From Beijerinckiaceae bacterium (lineage in GTDB: Bacteria; Pseudomonadota; Alphaproteobacteria; Rhizobiales; Beijerinckiaceae): a DNA stretch of 64,000 nucleotides. The position numbers and the translations under genes are program-made. The notes below the pieces were generated by a model. The model saw only the letters and a list, made by a program, of their open reading frames with translations, was not told the DNA's origin and did not search any database. Location: assembly GCA_019745195.1 (NCBI GenBank), contig JAIETL010000003.1:1-64000 (forward strand). The letters run 5' to 3'. Positions 1-7,795 of the stretch are shown in pieces (positions within the stretch are counted from its first letter, which is position 1; each line of letters opens with the position of its first letter).

Positions 1-18
1 GCATCGCGCCAATCAGCG

Positions 19-453
19 ATGATCCCATCGTCAGCCTGCCAGCCGTGGCCGCCTGACCAGCCCGGCCAAAGCCGGCATCGGGGTGGCTCCGCGAAGCTAC
101 ACCACCATCAGGGACACGACCATTGTATGCGCGCTTTGGAGTCTGGGCTGAACGCGCTCGCATCGGATGTCGGCGTGGTTGCGGGGGTCCAAAACTGGCA
201 GCCGATAATCGACCAAATCGAAGCGGCCATAAAGGCCGAGGCCAAGCAACTGCCTGCGGGGACCGCCAAGACCGAAAGGTTACAATTCCTCGCCGAGGCG
301 GCCAAAGAATTTAGCCATTTTAAGGACGGGTGGCGGAATCACATCGCGCATAACCGCTCATCCTACGGGGAACCGCAGGCGCTGACGGTTATGAATCACG
401 TCAGGAGTTTTTTTGAGGTTCTAGGGCGGCGCTTGAAGGAGCAGGCCGTCTAG
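19..453 (+). CDS. HEPN-like hypothetical protein, 5'-truncated or degraded
   Basis: The convincing part starts near 127 (MRALESGLNALASDVG) and reads to 453. It contains RNHIAH, an R-x4-H motif of the kind found in HEPN domains (nucleotide-binding or RNase folds common in defence and toxin proteins), followed by a helical tail. The frame is open to the left edge of the window, but residues before about 127 look non-coding in composition (His/Gln/Pro rich), so the natural N-terminus is probably missing or lost by frameshift. Its last 53 bases overlap the 3' end of the convergent small gene at 401-598. Family assignment rests on one motif and general helix content; function is unknown. Confidence 0.45.
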   Translation: MIPSSACQPWPPDQPGQSRHRGGSAKLHHHQGHDHCMRALESGLNALASDVGVVAGVQNWQPIIDQIEAAIKAEAKQLPAGTAKTERLQFLAEAAKEFSHFKDGWRNHIAHNRSSYGEPQALTVMNHVRSFFEVLGRRLKEQAV

Positions 454-598
454 CAGGGACGATCTGCGTTACTGCCCGTTCAAAGGTTTGGCCGCTCTCA
501 TCCGCGCCAAGTTCCCGAGCGGTTTTTATGAACCGCTCGGATTGCGCTTTAGCGTCGTCTTTTGTGTTTGTGGCCTTGGGCTTTGGCTGCTTCGCCAT
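401..598 (-). CDS. small conserved hypothetical protein downstream of IS1595 transposase
   Basis: A 65-residue basic protein beginning MAKQPKPKATNTKDDAKAQ, with a short helical core (SERFIKTARELGADESG) and a Pro/Ala-rich C-terminus. It starts 14 bases after the transposase stop on the same strand, with a GAGGGA ribosome-binding site upstream, so it is very likely co-transcribed with the transposase. I recall similar small Lys/Pro-leading proteins in Rhizobiales mobile regions but know no function. The most economical reading is a passenger gene of the IS element; a chromosomal gene that happens to lie next to the insertion is the alternative. Confidence 0.6.
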   Translation of the reverse strand: MAKQPKPKATNTKDDAKAQSERFIKTARELGADESGQTFERAVTQIVPARRPAPSSAALEPQKNS

Positions 599-612
599 AG
601 GGCTTTGGTCCC

Positions 613-1536
613 TCAGTTAATCGTTCGATAGGTCAGGCGCTTGCCGACGATGCCCCGGACCGCAGCTTCGGTGCGGGCGATGTCGTTCACGCCCAGCGCG
701 ACGCGGTTGTTGTAGCGGAAATCGTATTCCGACAGGTAACGGTGAAGGTGCTTCTCAGAGCAGTGCTGATATATGCCCTTCATGCCGCGCTTGAAGATGC
801 TGAAATAGCCCTCGACGGTGTTGGTGTTGATGTCGCCGCGCACATACTCGCCAGCAGAGTGCTTGACGTGGTCATGCTCTGCGACGTGGTCCAGCGCGTC
901 GGCGTACAGGCGGCTCTCGTCGGTCATCAGGCGGGTTTCGCGGGCAATGTTCTTTGAGACGATGCCGGTCACAGTGACCTTATCAGCGCGCTCGACATGG
1001 AAGGTGCGAGCCCGGCCCCCGCGCTCGACCAGCGCCACGATGGAACGCTTGCTGGAATGTGCCGCCTTGCCGCGAATGGTGCGCTTGGTGACGACCTCTT
1101 TGTCGCCAAAGTAGGTTTCGTCGGCCTCGACGATCGCGCCAGAACCGCCCATGGGCTCGAAACCAACAAGGCGCATGGCCTCGCGAACGCGGTGGGCCAT
1201 GAACCACGCGGTCTTCAAGGTGACGCCCAAAGTGCGGTGGAGCTGGTTCGCGCTGATGCCCTTCTTGCTGGACGAAAGCAGGAACATGGCTTGGAGCCAG
1301 AGATGCATCGGAACGTGGCTGGCCTCAAACACGGTGCCGACCTTCACGGTGAAGGGCTTGCGGCACTGGTAGCACTTGTAAGTGCCTATCCTGGTGCTTT
1401 TGCCGCCCATCTTTCCGATGCGCTCAAAGCCTCCGCAGTGAGGGCAGACAGGGCCTTCCGGCCAAACGCGCGCCTCGACGAATGCGTAGGCGGCGGCCTC
1501 GTTGTGGAAGTGCTTATCGGAAAGAACGGACGACAT
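613..1536 (-). mobile_element. IS1595-family (ISXO2-like) transposase
   Basis: A 307-residue DDE-type transposase. Near the N-terminus there is a zinc ribbon with CPHC around residue 32 and CYQC around residue 56. The catalytic ISXO2-like domain follows, with EADETYFG around residue 140, TDESRLY around 200 and NTVEGYFSIFKRGMKG around 240, matching the expected acidic residues. Length is normal for the family and the frame is intact, so the element may be active. ATG at 1534-1536 has an AAGGAG ribosome-binding site 10 bases upstream. I could not identify convincing terminal inverted repeats or a target duplication by eye, so the ends of the element are not defined. Confidence 0.9.
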
Positions 1537-1583
1537 CGGGGTAACTCCTTATGTGAGCTACCTTATCAGGTCGTTTGGGTACG

Positions 1584-1614
1584 TCAAGTATAATATCGCG
1601 AAAATATACCTTGA
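1584..1614. promoter_or_regulatory. imperfect palindrome upstream of the IS1595 transposase
   Basis: The arms TCAAGTATAATA and TCAAGGTATATTT face each other around a central TCGCGA. The site lies about 50 bp upstream of the transposase start and contains TTGAC-like boxes on both strands. It could be an operator or part of a promoter controlling the transposase. Assignment is from symmetry and position only. Confidence 0.35.
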
Positions 1615-1673
1615 CATCGTGACGCTGATCCGGTAGACATCCGGAACGCTCACGAAGTGTGACCAGACAGCCC

Positions 1674-1704
1674 AAGCCGCCGCGCTCTCCAGCAGGCGGC
1701 TTTT
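1674..1704 (+). terminator. rho-independent terminator before the GTA cluster
   Basis: The stem AAGCCGCC/GGCGGCTT (1674-1681 with 1695-1702) is followed by a T run. It reads on the + strand just before the first GTA gene and would block transcription entering the cluster from the left. Confidence 0.6.
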
Positions 1705-1749
1705 GCATGTCCGGCTCATCTCACGCTCTCGCCCCATCGAGGTTTCCAC

Positions 1750-2154
1750 ATGACCGATGACGACGATGACGCGCCGGCTTTGCCGGCCGCGAAGGGCAAG
1801 CGCTTGGCCGTTGGCCGCAAGGCCGTGGTGTCCAAGCTCTGGCGCGCTGCGAAGCGGCAGCTTGAGGCGCATGAGGCGCGGCTCGACGAACGGCCGAAGG
1901 GCGCGGCCGCCGCCGAAGCCGACGCCAAGGCGCTGGCGGTGCTCGCCCGCACGGTGCGCGAACTCGTCGCGCTGGACGGGGCGGCTGCGAGCCAGGAGGG
2001 CAGATCGACCGATGAACTCTCGCCTGCTGCTGGACTGCGCCATGTTGCGGAGCTTCGCAACGAGCTTGCGCGACGTCTTGAAGTCCTTGCCGCCGAACAG
2101 GCGGATTCCGCTTCTCAGGCAGCTTCTGCCGATAGCGACGGCGGATCAGATTGA
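1750..2154 (+). CDS. GTA g1-like protein, probable small terminase subunit
   Basis: A 134-residue protein at the position of g1 in RcGTA-type clusters, immediately before the large terminase. It has an acidic N-terminus, a basic segment (KAVVSKLWRAAKRQLEAHEARL) and a predicted helical C-terminal half rich in Ala/Glu, compatible with a helix-turn-helix plus coiled-coil oligomerisation region as in small terminases. No strong family motif is visible, so the TerS role is inferred from gene order. The 3' end overlaps the proposed start of the terminase gene by 143 bases in another frame. A GAGG sits shortly before the ATG. Confidence 0.55.
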   Translation: MTDDDDDAPALPAAKGKRLAVGRKAVVSKLWRAAKRQLEAHEARLDERPKGAAAAEADAKALAVLARTVRELVALDGAAASQEGRSTDELSPAAGLRHVAELRNELARRLEVLAAEQADSASQAASADSDGGSD

Positions 2155-3391
2155 GGTCATCGAACGCGAGTGGCTGGTCTGGGCCCGTATCGACCAATTA
2201 CCGCCCGAAAGCGATGACTGGTCGATCTGGCTGGTGCTGGGCGGTCGCGGCGCGGGCAAGACCCGCACTGGAGCGGAATGGATCAAGGGCATGGCGCTGG
2301 GCTTGGCCGGTTTTGCTGACATGCCGGCCGGGCGCATCGCGCTGGTCGGCGAGACGCAAGGCCAGGTCCGCGATGTGATGATCGAGGGCGTCTCCGGGCT
2401 GCTCTCGATCCATACGCGCTGGGAGCGGCCGAGTTGGTATCCGTCGCGCCGGCGGCTCGAATGGCCTAACGGCGCGATCGGGCAGGTGTTCTCGGCCGAG
2501 GACCCGGAGGGGCTGCGCGGGCCGCAGTTCGCCGCCGCCTGGTCGGACGAATTGGCGAAATGGCCCAATCTTCAGGAGTGCTGGGACATGCTGCAGTTCG
2601 GTTTGCGGCTCGGCGACAGGCCGCGCCAGATCGTCACCACGACGCCGCGCCCGGTGCCGCTGCTCAAGCGGCTGCTGGCCGACAGCCATGTCGCGGTCAG
2701 CCGGGCCGCGACCGCAGCCAACCGCTACAATCTGGCGCCGGAGTTCATCCGCAACATTACCGAAACCTATGGCGGCACCCGGCTCGGCCGCCAGGAGATC
2801 GACGGCGAGATCGTCGAGGAAAGCGCCGACGCACTCTGGACGCGGGCGATGATCGAGAGCTGCCGCGAGACGGCTGCGTCGGGACTGGCGCGGATCGTCG
2901 TGGCGGTCGATCCTCCGGCTTCCTCCTCGGCGCGCGCCGATTCCTGCGGCCTCGTCGTCGCCGGCATCGATGGCGACGGCGTGGGGCATGTGCTGGAGGA
3001 CGGCACGATCGCAGGAGCGCGTCCGCATGAATGGGCGCAGAAGGCGATCGCGCTCTACCGGCGCTTCGAGGCCGACGCGCTCGTCGTTGAGGTCAACCAG
3101 GGCGGCGAGATGGCGACCTCCGTCATCCGCGAGGTCGATCCAGGAGTGCCGGTGACGGCGGTCAGGGCGACGCGCGGCAAATATCTCAGGGCCGAGCCGG
3201 TGGCGGCGCTCTACGCGCAGGGTCGGGTGCGCCATGCCGGCCGCTTCCCGCAGCTCGAGGACGAAATGTGCGATTTCGGACCGGCGGGGCTTAGCTCCGG
3301 CCGCTCGCCCGACCGGCTTGATGCGCTGGTCTGGGCGCTGACGCATCTGATGCTGATGGCGAAGGGACGGCCCCGCGTGAGGGGGATTTAG
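2012..3391 (+). CDS. GTA g2 large terminase (DNA-packaging ATPase/nuclease)
   Basis: Packages DNA into the GTA head. The ATPase half shows the Walker A motif LGGRGAGKTRTGAEW and the Walker B-type AAAWSDELAKW, followed by the coupling motif TTTPRP. The C-terminal nuclease half contains VAVDPPAS and later Asp/Glu residues (VVEVNQGGEM, SPDRLDALVWAL). Start 2012 was chosen because GGAGGG lies 11 bases upstream and gives about 459 residues, normal for GTA terminases. ATG at 2042 is an alternative that reduces the overlap with g1. The frame stays open much further upstream, but that region is Arg-rich antisense-like composition and reads better as g1. Confidence 0.92.
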   Translation: MNSRLLLDCAMLRSFATSLRDVLKSLPPNRRIPLLRQLLPIATADQIEVIEREWLVWARIDQLPPESDDWSIWLVLGGRGAGKTRTGAEWIKGMALGLAGFADMPAGRIALVGETQGQVRDVMIEGVSGLLSIHTRWERPSWYPSRRRLEWPNGAIGQVFSAEDPEGLRGPQFAAAWSDELAKWPNLQECWDMLQFGLRLGDRPRQIVTTTPRPVPLLKRLLADSHVAVSRAATAANRYNLAPEFIRNITETYGGTRLGRQEIDGEIVEESADALWTRAMIESCRETAASGLARIVVAVDPPASSSARADSCGLVVAGIDGDGVGHVLEDGTIAGARPHEWAQKAIALYRRFEADALVVEVNQGGEMATSVIREVDPGVPVTAVRATRGKYLRAEPVAALYAQGRVRHAGRFPQLEDEMCDFGPAGLSSGRSPDRLDALVWALTHLMLMAKGRPRVRGI

Positions 3392-3414
3392 ATCGCTACG
3401 CGTCGCGGCCATCC

Positions 3415-3492
3415 CCGTCTTTGCGAGCGCAGCGAAGCAATCCAGAGGGCGGCGCGAGACGCTGGATTGCTTCGCTGCGCTCGCAAAGACGG
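3415..3492. repeat. 31-bp perfect inverted repeat (Rhizobiales-type intergenic palindrome)
   Basis: Left arm 3415-3445 (beginning CCGTCTTTGCGAGCG) is a perfect reverse complement of right arm 3462-3492, with a 16-base loop. The arm resembles the dispersed TTGCGAGCGCAGCGAAGCAA palindromes seen between genes in many Rhizobiales genomes. It lies in the only sizeable gap of the GTA head module, between terminase and portal, where a transcript would form a very stable hairpin. Confidence 0.85.
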
Positions 3493-3558
3493 ATCACGAC
3501 ATCGCCCACGAGCTTCTCGGGCCACCCCGAGCCTGACGCACTCAACAGCGAGACAACC

Positions 3559-4737
3559 ATGCTCAGTTTCTTACGCAACCTGCGCGGCGTCGCCGCGCCG
3601 GCGCAAAAACGCTCGCGCGTCGGGCCGCTGATCGCGTTGCACGAGGCCGGGCGGCCGGTCTGGACGCCGCGTGATTATGCGGCGCTGGCCCGCGAGGGCT
3701 ATGAGCGCAACCCGGTCGTGCATCGCTGCGTGCGGCTGATCGCGGAGGCGGCGGCGCAGATGCCGCTCGCCGCCCGGGTCGGGACGCGCGAGGAGCCGGA
3801 CCATCCGGCGCTGGCGCTGATCGACCGGCCCAATCCGCGCCAGGGCGGTATCGCCTTTCGCGAGATGCTCTACGGCCATCTGCTCGTCGCCGGCAACGCC
3901 TATGTCGAGGCCGCGAGCGTCGGCGCCGAGCCGCGCGAGCTTTATGCGCTGCGGCCGGACCGGATGCGCGTCGTGCCCGGCCGCGACGGCTGGCCCGAGG
4001 CCTATGACTACACGGTCGGCGGCGACACGGTGCGCTTCCGGCAGGACGAGGGTAGCCTCCCGCCGATCCTGCATCTGACGCTGTTCCATCCGGTCGACGA
4101 TCATTACGGGCTCTCGCCGATCGAGGCGGCGGCCTGCTCGCTCGACATCCACAACGCCGCCAGCCACTGGCACAAGGCGCTGCTCGACAATGCGGCCAGG
4201 CCTTCGGGCGCGCTGGTCTATGACGGGCCGGACGGAGCGAGCCTGACCGAGGCGCAGTTCGAGCGGCTGAAGGGCGAGCTTGAGGAGAGTTTCCAGGGCG
4301 CGCGCAATGCCGGCCGGCCGCTGCTGCTGGAGGGCGGGCTCGACTGGAAGCCGCTCTCGCTGACGCCGGCGGAACTGGATTTCGTTGCGGCCAAAGGCGT
4401 CGCGGCGCGCGAGATCGCGCTCGCCTTCGGCGTGCCGCCGCTGCTGCTCGGGCTGCCCGGCGACAACACCCACGCCAATTTCGCCGAGGCCAACCGCGCC
4501 TTCTGGCGTCAGACCGCGATCCCGCTGGTCAGGCGCACGGCGCAGTCGCTGGCGCAATGGCTCGGCCCGGCGTTTGGCGATGCGCTCACGTTGGAGCCCG
4601 ATCTCGATGCCATCGAGGCGCTGGCCGAGGAGCGGGAATCGCTCTGGCGGCGGGTCGGAGCGGCCGACTTCCTGAGCGCCGATGAGAAACGCGAGGCCGT
4701 CGGCTATGGCCGCGCCGAGACGGAGGCCGCGCCATGA
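3559..4737 (+). CDS. GTA g3 portal protein (HK97 family)
   Basis: About 392 residues; forms the dodecameric portal at the head vertex. Typical HK97-family portal features are present: an N-terminal RNPVVHRCVRLIAEAAAQMP segment, the FHPVDDHYGLSPIEAA motif, and LAFGVPPLLLGLPGDNTHAN in the C-terminal half. ATG 3559 is preferred over upstream in-frame codons because the sequence before it belongs to the inverted repeat. The stop overlaps the start of the next gene by ATGA, so translation is coupled. Confidence 0.93.
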   Translation: MLSFLRNLRGVAAPAQKRSRVGPLIALHEAGRPVWTPRDYAALAREGYERNPVVHRCVRLIAEAAAQMPLAARVGTREEPDHPALALIDRPNPRQGGIAFREMLYGHLLVAGNAYVEAASVGAEPRELYALRPDRMRVVPGRDGWPEAYDYTVGGDTVRFRQDEGSLPPILHLTLFHPVDDHYGLSPIEAAACSLDIHNAASHWHKALLDNAARPSGALVYDGPDGASLTEAQFERLKGELEESFQGARNAGRPLLLEGGLDWKPLSLTPAELDFVAAKGVAAREIALAFGVPPLLLGLPGDNTHANFAEANRAFWRQTAIPLVRRTAQSLAQWLGPAFGDALTLEPDLDAIEALAEERESLWRRVGAADFLSADEKREAVGYGRAETEAAP

Positions 4738-4934
4738 ACGCGCTCGACCAGATCCTGACCAGCTTCGTGGGCAAGGGCGATGTCGGCCATCTCGGCCTTT
4801 TGCTCTGGGCGGCGGCCGCCTCCGGCCTCGCCTGGCTGATGCTGCGCGAGCTGACGGCCGCCAACCGGCGCTTCGACGATTTCGTCCGCGAGCTGAACCG
4901 CTTCAACGCACGACATGAAGAGGAGAAACCATGA
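4734..4934 (+). CDS. GTA g3.5-like small membrane protein
   Basis: A 66-residue protein with one hydrophobic segment around residues 19-36 (HLGLLLWAAAASGLAWLML) and a charged C-terminus. It starts in an ATGA overlap with the portal stop and occupies the slot called g3.5 in RcGTA. Its role in particle production is not known to me. Gene order and coupling make it a real gene. Confidence 0.75.
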   Translation: MNALDQILTSFVGKGDVGHLGLLLWAAAASGLAWLMLRELTAANRRFDDFVRELNRFNARHEEEKP

Positions 4935-5101
4935 CCCGATCTGGCGACAAGCGGGCTCCCGCCGGCAGGGGGCCGCAAGCCTCCAAGCCGACGCCGAGGC
5001 CGGGAGCGGGCGCATCGCCCGCGGCGACCTTCGGGCGCTTCCTCGGCACGCTGGCGCGGCTCGAAGGCCGCAACGGCAAGGCCGGGGAGGGCGGCCGATG
5101 A
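4931..5101 (+). CDS. small basic ORF between g3.5 and prohead protease
   Basis: A 56-residue open frame beginning MTRSGDKRAPAGRG and ending in a Leu/Arg segment (ATFGRFLGTLARLEG). It has a GGAG ribosome-binding site and is linked by ATGA overlaps at both ends: with g3.5 upstream (4931-4934) and with the protease start downstream (5098-5101). Such double coupling suggests it is translated. It is Pro/Gly/Arg-rich and basic. No family is recognised; it may be a small head-assembly or DNA-binding factor, or simply a translational bridge to the protease. Confidence 0.6.
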   Translation: MTRSGDKRAPAGRGPQASKPTPRPGAGASPAATFGRFLGTLARLEGRNGKAGEGGR

Positions 5102-5619
5102 GGGCGGCTCTTGCGACCGGCCCCTTCGCCCGCGAGACGAAATATCTGCCCCTGCCGCCGGCACGGATCAGGCCGGACGGCCTGTTCGAGGGCTATGCGA
5201 GCCTGTTCCGCATCGCCGATCTCGGCAAGGACATCGTCGAGCCCGGCGCCTTTCGCGAGAGCCTGGTCCGGCGCGGGCCGGCCGGAATCAAGCTGCTCTG
5301 GCAGCATGATCCGGCCGAACCGCTCGGGCGTTGGCTCAGCCTGATCGAGGATTCGCGCGGGCTCTTCGTCAGGGGCCAGCTCTCGCTGGCCGTCGCGCGG
5401 GCCCGCGAAATCCATGCGCTGATGCGTGAGGGCGCGGTCGACGGGCTCTCGATCGGTTTCCGGCCGGAAAAGGCCCGCACCGAGCCGCGCACCGGCTATC
5501 GCCGGCTCGAACGCGTCGATCTCTGGGAAATCTCGCTCGTCACCTTCCCGATGCTGCCGCAGGCCCGCGTCTCCGCCGTCAAGGCGCTGCCGGGCGCGGC
5601 CGCCCTTCTTCATGCCTGA
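5098..5619 (+). CDS. GTA g4 prohead protease (HK97 family, S78-like)
   Basis: About 173 residues; cleaves the N-terminal scaffold part of the capsid protein during head maturation. Recognisable family signatures are FEGYASLFRIADLGKDIVEPGAF near the N-terminus, the catalytic-His segment IKLLWQHDPAEPLGRW, and the Ser-containing VDGLSIGFRP, then LWEISLVTFPM near the end. The start at 5098 overlaps the preceding small ORF by ATGA, and longer in-frame starts would run into g3.5. Confidence 0.93.
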   Translation: MRAALATGPFARETKYLPLPPARIRPDGLFEGYASLFRIADLGKDIVEPGAFRESLVRRGPAGIKLLWQHDPAEPLGRWLSLIEDSRGLFVRGQLSLAVARAREIHALMREGAVDGLSIGFRPEKARTEPRTGYRRLERVDLWEISLVTFPMLPQARVSAVKALPGAAALLHA

Positions 5620-5644
5620 CCACCCTTTCACAGCAGGAGAGACC

Positions 5645-6883
5645 ATGACCACGCTGCTTCACGCACCCGAGACGAAATCCGCCGGGCTCGATCCGGCCCA
5701 GGACGATCTGCGCTACTCATTCGAGAGCTACCGCCTCGCCAATGACGAACGCCTGGCCGAGATCGAGAGCCGGGGTTCGGCCGATCCGCTGCTCGACGAG
5801 AAGGTGGCGCGCATCGATGCGTCGCTGGACGAAACCAGGCGCCGGATCGACCGCGTCGCGCTCGACCGCGCCCGCCCGGCGCTCGGCCAGGACGGCCTGC
5901 GCGATCCGCTCAGCCACGAGCACAAGGCCGCCTTTGTTTCCTATATCCGCAGCGGCGAGGCCGGCGGGCTGAAACGCCTCGAGGCCAAGGCGCTGTCGGC
6001 CGGCTCCGGCCCGGATGGCGGCTATCTCGCGCCCTCGACGATCGAGGCCGAAATCCTGCGCCGGCTGGCGACGATCTCGCCGATCCGCGCGATCGCCACG
6101 GTGCGGACGATCTCGTCGGGCTCCTACAAGAAGGCGTTCTCGACCACGGGCCCGGCCTCGGGCTGGGTCGCGGAAGCCGCCGCCCGGCCGCAAAGCAATT
6201 CGCCGACGCTGGCCGAATTGTCCTTCCCGGCGATGGAGCTCTACGCCATGCCGGCGGCGACCCAGACCCTCCTCGACGACGCGATCGTCAATATCGACCA
6301 GTGGATCGCCGAGGAGGTCGAGGCCGCCTTCGCCGAGCAGGAGGGCGCGGCCTTCGTCTCCGGTGACGGCATCGACAAGCCCAAGGGCTTCCTGGCCTAT
6401 CCGACGGTGGCCGATGCGAGCTGGAGCTGGGGCAATATCGGCGTGCTGAACTCAGGTGTCGCCGGCGCCTTCGCAGCCTCGAATCCGTCTGACATCCTGG
6501 TCGATCTGGTCTATGCGCTGAAGGCCGGTTACCGCCAGAACGCCGCTTTCGTGATGAACCGGAAGACGCAGGCCGTCATCCGCAAGTTCAAGGACGCCAA
6601 CGGCAATTATCTCTGGCAGCCCCCGGCCTCGGCCGGCGCGCCGGCGACGCTGCTGGGCTTCCCGCTGGTCGAGGCGGAAGACATGCCCAACATCGCCAAC
6701 AACGCGGTCTCCGTCGCATTCGGCGATTTCCGGCGCGGCTATCTCGTGGTCGACCGGGCGGGTGTGCGCATCCTGCGCGATCCCTACTCCGCCAAGCCCT
6801 ATGTGCTGTTCTACACGACCAAGCATGTCGGCGGCGGCGTGCAGGATTTCGCCGCGATCAAGGGGCTGAAGTTCGCGGTCTGA
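5645..6883 (+). CDS. GTA g5 major capsid protein (HK97 fold)
   Basis: About 412 residues. The N-terminal 110 or so residues are charged and helical (LLDEKVARIDASLDETRRRI), as expected for the delta/scaffold domain removed by the g4 protease. The HK97 core follows with GGYLAPSTIEAEIL, then QWIAEEVEAAFAEQEGAAFV and GDGIDKPKGFL, and it ends with FGDFRRGYLVVDRAG and a typical C-terminus. AGGAG sits just before ATG 5645. Only eight bases separate its stop from the stop of the convergent protease gene. Confidence 0.95.
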   Translation: MTTLLHAPETKSAGLDPAQDDLRYSFESYRLANDERLAEIESRGSADPLLDEKVARIDASLDETRRRIDRVALDRARPALGQDGLRDPLSHEHKAAFVSYIRSGEAGGLKRLEAKALSAGSGPDGGYLAPSTIEAEILRRLATISPIRAIATVRTISSGSYKKAFSTTGPASGWVAEAAARPQSNSPTLAELSFPAMELYAMPAATQTLLDDAIVNIDQWIAEEVEAAFAEQEGAAFVSGDGIDKPKGFLAYPTVADASWSWGNIGVLNSGVAGAFAASNPSDILVDLVYALKAGYRQNAAFVMNRKTQAVIRKFKDANGNYLWQPPASAGAPATLLGFPLVEAEDMPNIANNAVSVAFGDFRRGYLVVDRAGVRILRDPYSAKPYVLFYTTKHVGGGVQDFAAIKGLKFAV

Positions 6884-6891
6884 GCCACAGC

Positions 6892-7731
6892 TCAGCGCGA
6901 GAACCACCAGCTGTAGCCGGCCTGGGGCGGCTCGGGTTCGCCCCGGCGTCCGTCCGCCCCGAAGGCCAGCAGGCGCTGGCTCGCCTCGGTGATCCAGCCG
7001 CGATGGTCGCTGATCGGCGTGATCGCGGTGAAGCCGCCGCAGATGCGCCGGACACGCGAGTTCAAAGGTCCGCTCGACCAGCTCACCACGCCGACGAGAT
7101 CGCGCGAGGAGGCAGGGCCGCGCAGGACGGGCCCGCCCGAATCGCCGCGGCAGGCTCCCGCTCCGGGGCTTTCGCCGCGCGCCTCGACATCGACCGCGAC
7201 CTTGACCGTATTGGCGGTGGTGTAGCTGCCGGCATTGACGAGCCGCGTCTCGCGCAGGCGGCGCGCGGTGCCCTTGTTGTCCTCGATGGCGAGACCGTAG
7301 CCCGCCATGGTGACGGTCTCGCCCTGCCAGAGCCCGCCGCCGAGCGTCAGCGGTTCGATGTCGCGCGGGAGCGCCGAAACCAGCCGCAGAATCGCCAGAT
7401 CGGCTCCAGGCTGTGTGCGCGGCGTCGTGCCTGGCACGAAGCTCGGATGCGGCAGCACGGCAGCGACCGAATGGCGGCGCGCCTTGAAGCGAGGATCGAG
7501 GCTGACCACGCTGACCGCACCGCCGCCCATCAGACAATGCGCGGCGGTGATCACGAGTTCGGGCGCGATCGCCGCGCCCGAGCAGAGTTCGCCGCGGCTG
7601 GTCTCGACCCTTAGCGTCGAGGCGCGCGCGCCGTTGATGTCACGCGAAACGCTGCCGCCGACGACCGCGAGAGCGGGCGAGGCGGCGCCGAGGGCGGCGA
7701 TGAGAGCGAGCGTGACAGCGCGTACGGACAT
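6892..7731 (-). CDS. secreted chymotrypsin-fold (S1) serine protease, copy 1
   Basis: A 279-residue exported protease. A signal peptide ends in PALA at about residue 22, followed directly by VVGG, the neo-N-terminus seen in active trypsin-like enzymes. The triad is visible: His in ITAAHC, Asp in GADLAILRL, Ser in CRGDSGGP. Position 189 (six residues before the Ser) is Gly rather than the Asp of trypsin, so Arg/Lys specificity is not expected. It lies antisense inside the GTA cluster between capsid and g6, in tandem with a paralogue, with 64 bases between them. Neither is a known GTA component. It may be a cargo or moron gene or a host gene inserted in the cluster. Confidence 0.88.
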   Translation of the reverse strand: MSVRAVTLALIAALGAASPALAVVGGSVSRDINGARASTLRVETSRGELCSGAAIAPELVITAAHCLMGGGAVSVVSLDPRFKARRHSVAAVLPHPSFVPGTTPRTQPGADLAILRLVSALPRDIEPLTLGGGLWQGETVTMAGYGLAIEDNKGTARRLRETRLVNAGSYTTANTVKVAVDVEARGESPGAGACRGDSGGPVLRGPASSRDLVGVVSWSSGPLNSRVRRICGGFTAITPISDHRGWITEASQRLLAFGADGRRGEPEPPQAGYSWWFSR

Positions 7732-7795
7732 GTCTGGGACCAGGTGGCGTTGTGCTTCAATCTATGGCTTGCCGCGCCGCAGTCCAGTCTTTCGA

